From the NCBI GenBank assembly GCA_000467935.1, contig KI259842.1:1-5616 (forward strand): a stretch of DNA of 5,616 nucleotides, given 5' to 3'. This document shows positions 1-5,010 of the stretch, piece after piece (within the stretch, counting starts at the first letter, position 1; each line of letters starts with the position of its first letter). Under the pieces are notes generated by a model that saw only the letters and a program-made list of their open reading frames with translations, searched no databases and had not been told where the DNA came from. This DNA is from Peptostreptococcaceae bacterium oral taxon 113 str. W5053 (GTDB taxonomy: Bacteria; Bacillota; Clostridia; Tissierellales; Peptoniphilaceae). Made by a program: the position numbers and the translations under genes.

Positions 1-39
1 AAAAGGAGGACTTCTACACTTTGGCGTAAATAGTCCTCC
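1..39 (-). terminator. Terminator-like hairpin at left edge, candidate end of the operon transcript
   Basis: Bases 5-12 (GGAGGACT) and 32-39 (AGTCCTCC) form a perfect 8-bp inverted repeat. Inside the 19-nt loop, TAC.C (15-19) can pair with G.GTA (24-28), lengthening the structure with one internal mismatch. Read on the minus strand, the hairpin is followed by TTTT (bases 4-1), where the window ends, so the full length of the U-tract is not visible. It is the best intrinsic-terminator candidate downstream of the MATE gene, about 195 nt after that gene's stop codon. On the plus strand no T-run follows it. The long, partly paired loop is unusual for a terminator, so a protein-binding or mobile-element end or transfer site remains possible. 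Confidence 0.45.
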
Positions 40-64
40 GAATTGAAAAGAGTTTACCTTTTCT

Positions 65-157
65 TTAGATGTATTTAATTGTTTGAGAGAATAGACAACT
101 ATAAGGCAAATAGAAATTTTTATTATTTATTTCTTTTGTATATAAAGATTTTTTCAT
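65..157 (-). CDS. Doubtful 30-residue ORF
   Basis: An ATG at 157-155 opens 30 codons ending in TAA at 67-65, starting MKKSLYTKEI and ending in SQTIKYI. A GGTGAT sequence five to six bases upstream could pair with the 3' end of 16S rRNA, giving the only plausible translation signal in this flank. The peptide is basic and rich in Asn, Lys and Tyr, has no transmembrane stretch, and matches no family I recognise. It could be a remnant of a longer mobile-element gene or chance in A+T-rich DNA. It has no visible promoter of its own and would have to be read from the upstream operon. Confidence 0.15.
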   Translation of the reverse strand: MKKSLYTKEINNKNFYLPYSCLFSQTIKYI

Positions 158-181
158 CTTAATCACCCATCCCTTATAGTT
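97..181. repeat. 10-bp perfect inverted repeat with 65-bp spacer
   Basis: AACTATAAGG (97-106) is the exact reverse complement of CCTTATAGTT (172-181). In a minus-strand transcript the arms would enclose the start and most of the 30-codon ORF at 157-65 and its ribosome binding site, so pairing could hide that site. No U-tract follows either arm and no target-site duplication is obvious. In A+T-rich DNA a repeat of this length may be coincidental. Confidence 0.4.
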
Positions 182-233
182 AAATAATGTTCATACATCA
201 AACCTTTCTCATTTTTTTTGTCTTTTGAGCTAC

Positions 234-1589
234 CTAACTTTTTGTAATTTGTTGTTTTCCCATTTTCCTAAGTTCATTAAGCATTAAAAACAGCCCAAAC
301 ATAATCATACTAAAGTCTACGATAGGTTCTGTCCACCAAACTGCTGACGCTCCAAATGCCTTTGGAAATAATAATATTGCAGGAATAAATAAAACTAACT
401 GTCTAAGCATTACAATCATACCTGCTTTTTTCCCATCTCCTATGGATTGGAAAAATGTGAGTGTCATAATCATAATTCCATATAAGATGAATGTAGAATA
501 AAACATCTTAAAATTTACAACACCAACTTCAATAATCTCCCTTCTTACACTGAATAATGATAGTAATTTTTCTGAACAAAACATTGATGGTATCCATGAA
601 GCTGCTGCAAGAATTGTTGCACCATACATAAAAATCTTCATCGTATCTTTTACTCTTCCGTATTGTTTCGCTCCGAAATTAGCTCCAATAACAGGTTGTA
701 ACCCTTGACTCATCCCCCACAATGGAATAAAGGAAAACATATATAATCTCATTGTAGCAGACATCAAAATTCCCCAATCATCTCCTCCATACGCAAAGGC
801 TTGCTTAAACAAAAATGTTTGCTGTACTGCAAATAAAATTTGCATCATCATTGCCGAACTTCCTATACTGAACATTTCGCTATAAATTGCCTTGTATTTT
901 TGAATTTTATGGATACCCACAAAAGCACTTTTCTTTGAAAAATAACTGAAAGTCAATATAGCTTGTACAATTTGAGATATAACAGTGGCAATAGCCGCAC
1001 CTTCAATCGCATATTCTCCCATTAACTTCATAAAAATAGGGTCTAAAATGATATTTAATATAGCTCCTGCTCCCATAATCTTCATAGATTGCTTTAATGC
1101 ACCTTCACCACGCATTGTCATATTGCCGGCTTGAGCAAAATTCACAAATATTGAGCCGAAGAAAACTACTCTTAAATATCTCACACCAAGTTCTTTAATA
1201 TTTCCTTTAGCTCCTACCAAATCTAAAAAATGAGGTGCAAAAACTAAACCCAATATTGTAATAATTACAGAGAAAAATATTACCCAGTAACAAAAATTCC
1301 CGAATATTTTATCTGTTGTTTCTTTGTCCCCTTTTCCAATCGCTCTTGATAGTATTGAGGCACTGCCGACTCCTATCAATGCCGATATTCCTCCATTTAT
1401 AATCGTTAAGGACATAGATACACTAATTGCTGACATAGCATAATCACCAATCAACCATCCTGCAAATATTCCATCCATAAATGGATACAACCCTATAACA
1501 ATCATTCCAATTATTCCGGGAATTGCCAACTTAAATAACAGTTCTTTAGGACTTTTGGTTAATAGTTGTGTTTTCATATCTTCTTTCAT
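234..1589 (-). CDS. MATE family efflux transporter (MepA/NorM-like)
   Basis: A 451-residue integral membrane antiporter, the usual length for MATE pumps, which export cationic drugs, dyes or metabolites in exchange for Na+ or H+. About twelve hydrophobic segments are arranged as two MatE repeats. Family marks include the TM1 stretch PFMDGIFAG (36-44) with an acidic Asp39, GVGSASILSRAIGKGD (73-88), MRGEG (159-163), NIILDPI (179-185) and, in the second half, GLQPVIGANFGAK (296-308). The pattern fits the MepA-like branch best. The ATG at 1589 is preceded by AAGGAGA at about 8 nt; a second Met at residue 5 is the only close alternative. It is the last gene of the operon, 24 nt after the ATPase stop. 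It could be an independent resistance gene, or could export a product or toxic excess of whatever the neighbouring ECF system imports. Family certain; substrate unknown. Confidence 0.93.
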   Translation of the reverse strand: MKEDMKTQLLTKSPKELLFKLAIPGIIGMIVIGLYPFMDGIFAGWLIGDYAMSAISVSMSLTIINGGISALIGVGSASILSRAIGKGDKETTDKIFGNFCYWVIFFSVIITILGLVFAPHFLDLVGAKGNIKELGVRYLRVVFFGSIFVNFAQAGNMTMRGEGALKQSMKIMGAGAILNIILDPIFMKLMGEYAIEGAAIATVISQIVQAILTFSYFSKKSAFVGIHKIQKYKAIYSEMFSIGSSAMMMQILFAVQQTFLFKQAFAYGGDDWGILMSATMRLYMFSFIPLWGMSQGLQPVIGANFGAKQYGRVKDTMKIFMYGATILAAASWIPSMFCSEKLLSLFSVRREIIEVGVVNFKMFYSTFILYGIMIMTLTFFQSIGDGKKAGMIVMLRQLVLFIPAILLFPKAFGASAVWWTEPIVDFSMIMFGLFLMLNELRKMGKQQITKS

Positions 1590-1613
1590 TGTATCATTCT
1601 CCTTTACCTACAT

Positions 1614-3008
1614 TTATTTCATAAACTCATATACTTTTCCGTTACATCTATCTATAAATTCATAATCGTGTGTGATTATGATAATTATCTTTCCTTGTTC
1701 GGTCATTTTATTAAGAAATCCAATCAAAATATCCATCTGCCTTTTACATAGTCCGCTTGTCGGTTCATCGAAAATTATGATAGGCTTCCTGCTCAGCATT
1801 GACATAGCAAGTAATAATCGTTGCTTTTCACCTCCCGATAATGAGTTTGGGTGCATTTCTTTTTTATCAAATAAGTCTACCATCCTCAAAATTTCATTTT
1901 TTAATTCATCCTCTTTAGTAATAGTTGAAATTTCTTGCCATACAGATTCTGTAAAAAGTTGATAATTAACATCTTGCATAATCGCAAAAATATTTTCACA
2001 TCGTTTTTTTACTTTTATTCCGTTATAAAACACCTCTCCTGTTCCTCTTGTCAGTCCCATCAGTAAATTGATAAAAGTGCTTTTCCCAACACCATTTTGA
2101 CCAATGATGAAATTGATACCGGATTCAAAGGCAATACTGAAGTCAAAGATTTCCTTTCTTTCATATTTTTTTTTGAAATTCAAACAAGATAATGCTTTAT
2201 AATCAAGATTTAAAGAGTTTTTCTTTAACAATTCTACTTGTTCATATTTCCTGTTTGAAAATTTGTTTTTAGAAATTGCATTAAAACTCCTTAGATTGTG
2301 TTTTTCAGAAACCTGTTCAAAGAAATCATCACAAAAATGCTCTTTTGTATATTCTTTATAAGTTCCATTTTCTATCACACACAACTTATCAATCGTATCT
2401 TTCAGATAAAACAATCTATGCTCCACAATGACGATAATTTTCTTTCTTTTTTTCAGTTCCTCAATGGCTTTCTGTAAATGCTCTATTGCAGCCTGATCTA
2501 AAGAAGAAGAGGGTTCATCCAATAAGATAATTTCATTTTCAGAAATTCCACAAGCCGTTACTGCAATCAATTGTTTTTCGCCTCCGGATAATTCAAAAAT
2601 ATTTCTGTCCAATAATTCTTTTGTACCTAAAACCTCTGAATAATACCTAATTTTATCTAAAATCAAATTCTTATCTATGTTTCTATTTTCTAACTGAAAA
2701 GCCAGTTCATCGGTTGAATTGATACAATAAAATTGTGTTTTAGGATTTTGAAACACTGTGGATATAAATTTAGATCGTTCCAATATCGTCAAGCCAAACA
2801 GTGATTTTCCGTTAAATACAATATCTCCTTCTAATTCTGCATTATTGTATTCCGGAATAATTCCATTGATAACTTTTAGTAAGCTACTTTTTCCTGTTCC
2901 TGAATGTCCTGTAATGACGGTTACTTCACCGGGTTTGAAAATCATATTTATATTTTTCAATATGCTTTTGCCGTCAAAACTCACTGTTAAATTTTGTAAT
3001 TCAAGCAT
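1614..3008 (-). CDS. ECF transporter ATPase, two fused ABC domains (EcfA-EcfA)
   Basis: A 464-residue cytoplasmic protein with two nucleotide-binding domains in tandem, about twice the length of a single EcfA, so it probably supplies both ATPase subunits of one ECF importer. Domain 1: Walker A GHSGTGKS (34-41), Q-loop Gln87, signature LSGGEKQ (140-146), Walker B ending LLDEP (162-166), D-loop SSSLD (167-171), switch His197. A linker of roughly 60-70 residues follows. Domain 2: Walker A GQNGVGKS (303-310), Q-loop in MQDVNYQLF (344-352), which is EcfA/CbiO-like, signature LSGGEKQR (390-397), Walker B IFDEP (412-416), switch His447. The D-loop of domain 2 reads SGLC, with Cys421 where Asp is usual. 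The gene starts inside the end of ecfT (8-nt overlap) with GAGGGGG just upstream, so translation is probably coupled. There is no membrane segment; it must work with the adjacent EcfT. Confidence 0.92.
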   Translation of the reverse strand: MLELQNLTVSFDGKSILKNINMIFKPGEVTVITGHSGTGKSSLLKVINGIIPEYNNAELEGDIVFNGKSLFGLTILERSKFISTVFQNPKTQFYCINSTDELAFQLENRNIDKNLILDKIRYYSEVLGTKELLDRNIFELSGGEKQLIAVTACGISENEIILLDEPSSSLDQAAIEHLQKAIEELKKRKKIIVIVEHRLFYLKDTIDKLCVIENGTYKEYTKEHFCDDFFEQVSEKHNLRSFNAISKNKFSNRKYEQVELLKKNSLNLDYKALSCLNFKKKYERKEIFDFSIAFESGINFIIGQNGVGKSTFINLLMGLTRGTGEVFYNGIKVKKRCENIFAIMQDVNYQLFTESVWQEISTITKEDELKNEILRMVDLFDKKEMHPNSLSGGEKQRLLLAMSMLSRKPIIIFDEPTSGLCKRQMDILIGFLNKMTEQGKIIIIITHDYEFIDRCNGKVYEFMK

Positions 3009-3702
3009 ATTTCCCCCTCATATACAGATAGATTATCCATACCATTATTGAGAAAAATATATAATCCATAAGTCCCATATATGTTTCACTAATACTTGTC
3101 CTCTTTTGATTTACAGCCAACCCTTTCGTCATAGCTGATACCGTCAAATCATCTGCTGCTTTTGACAAGCACATCAATAATGGCACAAATCTATATTCAA
3201 ATAATAAAATTGGACTCTTTATTAACTTTTTAAGCGTCAATCCTCTCAAACGCATAGCTTTTTTTATATGACTATAATCAATCCTTGCTGCATAAAAGAA
3301 ACGTACCATTACCGTCAAGGGAATGGCTATTTCATCAGGACATTTCATTTTTTTTAATGAGTAAATGCTTTCTCCAACATTTGATGTAAGTATGGTATAT
3401 CTCCCCATCAAAAATGCAGGAAGAATTTTTTTAATAACCATTACTATTATCAATAAAATTGCAACCATAGGATTGTAATTAAGCCCTATCAGAAATTTAT
3501 CAGCAGCATAAACAAACAAAAGAGTAGCCACTCCAATAATAGCTACTCTTGTATATTTTGCGTGAATTAAAAGTATTATCGGAATTGTGGATATTAAAAT
3601 GGCTTGCACGAAATACTTTGTTTGAATATTGCCTAATACCATCACATATGAAAGAACTATCGTCATAAAAAGTTTTGTACGAAAATCAAGTTTGATTATC
3701 AT
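3001..3702 (-). CDS. ECF transporter transmembrane component T (EcfT/CbiQ family)
   Basis: A 233-residue membrane protein that links the substrate-binding S component to the ATPase. The N-terminus carries LDFRTKL (5-11), a variant of the DPRTKL opening common in EcfT. Hydrophobic helices lie at about 12-24, 32-46, 53-72 and 79-99, with a last one near 213-228. Between them is the cytoplasmic coupling region: KKAMRLRGL (147-155), the first X-Arg-Gly-type coupling motif, and AADDLTVSAMTKGL (182-195), where the second motif has Lys-Gly rather than the usual Arg-centred triplet. The ATG at 3702 has GGAGAG five bases upstream and lies 19 nt after the S-component stop; the stop TGA lies inside the ATPase gene. 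The placement S-T-A is that of a dedicated group I ECF importer. Confidence 0.9.
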   Translation of the reverse strand: MIIKLDFRTKLFMTIVLSYVMVLGNIQTKYFVQAILISTIPIILLIHAKYTRVAIIGVATLLFVYAADKFLIGLNYNPMVAILLIIVMVIKKILPAFLMGRYTILTSNVGESIYSLKKMKCPDEIAIPLTVMVRFFYAARIDYSHIKKAMRLRGLTLKKLIKSPILLFEYRFVPLLMCLSKAADDLTVSAMTKGLAVNQKRTSISETYMGLMDYIFFSIMVWIIYLYMRGKYA

Positions 3703-3721
3703 CCTAACTCTCCATGAAATC

Positions 3722-4309
3722 TTATTTTTCCATACCGGTTTTTTTGAAGTGTTTTTTTAGAAATGCCATTCCAATGCTGCAACCTATATATGCACCGATA
3801 ATTCCTACTATTGCCATTACAACAATAATCCAATTCGGCATAACACTAAGCATCTTATCAATGAACTCTTGATTGTATCCTTGTTCTAACATTTGCTTAA
3901 TATATTCATTTCTCGATATAAAAATTGGAAGCCAATTTCCTAACGTGCAAAGAGGAGCAATTGAAAATGCTAATCTTGCTTTCTTTACATTGGTATATTC
4001 TCCTGATTTCAAAATTATTTCAGCAATAATACCGGCAATAACAGCAGTTAATAATGCCCAGGGTCCATGTCCCATAGCAACATATACCAATGCAATCAAT
4101 AATGATTGAATAAAAATCATTCCTCTTTTTTTAATCTTGGTAGAATACAGCATATTTACAGGTCCTACCAAAACTCCCTGTGCAAATGGGACAAGTGGCA
4201 TTAAAACTGGAACCATTGCTAAAAATGACCCAATCATCATAAATATAAATCCTAATACGGAAAATAATCCTATATTGATTAAATCCTTTACCTCTAATCG
4301 TTTGCTCAT
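3722..4309 (-). CDS. ECF transporter S component, Trep_Strep/MptD family (TIGR02185-like)
   Basis: A 195-residue integral membrane protein, expected to bind the imported substrate and deliver it through the EcfT-ATPase module. About six hydrophobic segments are visible (roughly 11-33, 35-54, 64-79, 83-101, 109-130, 158-185). The N-terminal MSKRLEVKDLINIG, the VPFAQGVLVGPV stretch (40-51) and GHGPWALLTAVIAGIIAE (80-97) are what I recognise as the Trep_Strep/MptD type. A basic tail (KKHFKKTG) ends it on the cytoplasmic side. A hydrophilic segment (about 131-155) holds several Glu, Asn and Gln residues. The ATG at 4309 has a perfect AGGAGG at 6 nt. It lies 19 nt from both neighbours. The substrate of this family is not settled; haem, metal chelate or another cofactor has been suggested for relatives, and nothing here decides. 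Confidence 0.82.
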   Translation of the reverse strand: MSKRLEVKDLINIGLFSVLGFIFMMIGSFLAMVPVLMPLVPFAQGVLVGPVNMLYSTKIKKRGMIFIQSLLIALVYVAMGHGPWALLTAVIAGIIAEIILKSGEYTNVKKARLAFSIAPLCTLGNWLPIFISRNEYIKQMLEQGYNQEFIDKMLSVMPNWIIVVMAIVGIIGAYIGCSIGMAFLKKHFKKTGMEK

Positions 4310-4328
4310 TTGAAACCTCCTAATTGTT

Positions 4329-4922
4329 TTAATTTTTCTTTTCTACATCAACAATATAATTTATCATTGTTTCTTTTATATATCGTTTATGCTCGCCATA
4401 AGACTTTCTCGCACCTAAAATTTCTGAACTTAATATCAATCCATTGATATAATTAACTAAAAAACCGTCACCAAATATATCTGCCTTAATTCCAAGCTGC
4501 TTGGCGATTAAACTTAGCTCATTAGTCGTATTAAGTTTCAATTCTTGATACAATTTTTCCAAATCCTGATTATATTTTTTTGCTTGTAAAAGGAGTGTAT
4601 ACAATCTCATCAATTCTGTATCAGCCAGCGACTTATCAACCAAAATATCACCCATTTGCTGATATTTATCTTTTCCTCGATTGTTTTTTAAATACTCATT
4701 TATCAAGTTGTTTCTATAATCATTACCATCAAGCATTAAGTCTTTAAGCATTTCATTTGTACTTGCATAATGATGATAAACACCCCCTCTACTCATACCT
4801 ATCTCTGTAATGACATCTTCCATTGTTGTGCTTTGAAAGCCTTTTGTTAAAAAACATTTTTTTGCAGCTTCTCTAATTTTCTTTTTTTTAATTTGTCCAA
4901 CCTTTTGTTTTTCTTCCTTCAA
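4329..4922 (-). CDS. TetR/AcrR family transcriptional regulator, likely autorepressor of the operon
   Basis: A 197-residue DNA-binding protein of normal TetR length. The N-terminal three-helix domain is clear: KKKIREAAKKCFLTKGFQSTTM (13-34) and the helix-turn-helix TMEDVITEIGMSRGGVYHHY (33-52), followed by the conserved acidic/Leu turn STNEMLKDL. The rest is an alpha-helical ligand and dimer domain with no recognisable specificity. The start is TTG at 4922-4920; no in-frame ATG exists upstream before the helix-turn-helix, the first internal Met (34) lies inside the HTH, and GAGG at 4934-4931 sits 8 nt before the TTG. It is the first gene of the operon, directly behind a consensus promoter overlapped by inverted repeats, so autoregulation and control of the transporters by ligand release is the simplest reading (inference). 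Confidence 0.9.
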   Translation of the reverse strand: MKEEKQKVGQIKKKKIREAAKKCFLTKGFQSTTMEDVITEIGMSRGGVYHHYASTNEMLKDLMLDGNDYRNNLINEYLKNNRGKDKYQQMGDILVDKSLADTELMRLYTLLLQAKKYNQDLEKLYQELKLNTTNELSLIAKQLGIKADIFGDGFLVNYINGLILSSEILGARKSYGEHKRYIKETMINYIVDVEKKN

Positions 4923-4930
4923 AATAAAGA

Positions 4931-4934
4931 CCTC
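4931..4934 (-). promoter_or_regulatory. Ribosome binding site that decides the TTG start of tetR
   Basis: GAGG on the minus strand lies 8 nt upstream of the TTG at 4922. There is no better start codon in frame. A five-codon ORF (ATG AGG TCT TTA TTT TGA) begins on the same bases, and its stop overlaps the TTG, but that ATG has no good Shine-Dalgarno of its own. Confidence 0.65.
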
Positions 4935-4951
4935 ATTTCTATTACCAAATA

Positions 4952-4977
4952 AAAAACCGACGATACTGTCGGTTTTT
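4952..4977. promoter_or_regulatory. 26-bp palindrome over the transcription start: candidate TetR operator and bidirectional terminator
   Basis: AAAAACCGAC (4952-4961) and GTCGGTTTTT (4968-4977) form a perfect 10-bp inverted repeat around a 6-nt loop. As RNA in either direction, it gives a CCGAC/GTCGG stem with a T-run on its 3' side, the shape of a weak intrinsic terminator. For the minus strand it would end recombinase transcripts 30 nt after the stop codon. It also begins at the base next to the -10 box and covers the predicted start site (about 4970-4973), a typical position for a TetR-family operator. Both roles may hold at once: blocking read-through from the recombinase while letting TetR control the operon promoter. 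Confidence 0.65.
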
Positions 4978-5006
4978 ATTATATCCTATATGATAGTTAG
5001 TGTCAA
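4978..5006 (-). promoter_or_regulatory. Perfect sigma-A promoter of the tetR-ECF-MATE operon
   Basis: On the minus strand, TTGACA (5006-5001) and TATAAT (4983-4978) are both exact consensus hexamers separated by exactly 17 bp (4984-5000). Transcription should start near 4970-4973, giving a leader of about 50 nt before the TTG start of tetR. The -35 box starts at the base immediately after the TAG stop (5009-5007) of the recombinase. Such a strong promoter implies tight repression when not needed, in line with the palindromes at 4952-4977, 4982-4995 and 4994-5009. Confidence 0.88.
4982..4995. repeat. Imperfect 14-bp palindrome in the promoter spacer
   Basis: TATCCTATATGATA is self-complementary at 12 of 14 positions and lies between the -35 and -10 boxes, touching the -10. 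It is a secondary operator candidate. In A+T-rich DNA this degree of symmetry can arise by chance. Confidence 0.35.
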
Positions 5007-5010
5007 CTAA
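4994..5010. repeat. Overlapping short palindromes on the -35 box
   Basis: Two overlapping dyads share this stretch: TAGTT (4994-4998) with AACTA (5005-5009), and TTAGT (4997-5001) with ACTAA (5006-5010). They cover the -35 hexamer and the recombinase stop codon. A repressor bound here would block RNA polymerase. It is an alternative operator to the palindrome at 4952-4977. Confidence 0.4.

Noticed and set aside
1566..1751. 61-codon plus-strand ORF
   Set aside because: It is antisense to the ATPase C-terminus and MATE start, with no ribosome site and a composition of hydrophobic and His residues expected from reading the complement of A+T-rich coding DNA.
1745..1767. ATPase domain 2 as a broken pseudogene because of the SGLC D-loop
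   Set aside because: All other nucleotide-binding motifs are intact, the frame is uninterrupted, and the gene is embedded in a well-preserved operon, so variation is more likely than decay.
1672..1962. 96-codon plus-strand ORF
   Set aside because: It lies wholly opposite the second ABC domain, whose motifs are intact; it is a shadow frame without translation signals.
2758..3051. 97-codon plus-strand ORF
   Set aside because: It lies opposite the Walker A region of the first ABC domain and the ecfT end; shadow frame, no ribosome site.
3703..3721. Three-codon ORF (ATG GAG AGT TAG) between the S and T genes
   Set aside because: It is too short to be meaningful, and its GGAGAG is simply the ribosome binding site of ecfT.
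3873..4109. 78-codon plus-strand ORF
   Set aside because: It is antisense to the S-component gene, which is supported by a perfect ribosome site and family match.
4923..5006. Riboswitch upstream of the ECF genes
   Set aside because: ECF S genes are often riboswitch-controlled, but the leader here is only about 50 nt, holds one simple hairpin and no conserved aptamer pattern; TetR control explains it better.
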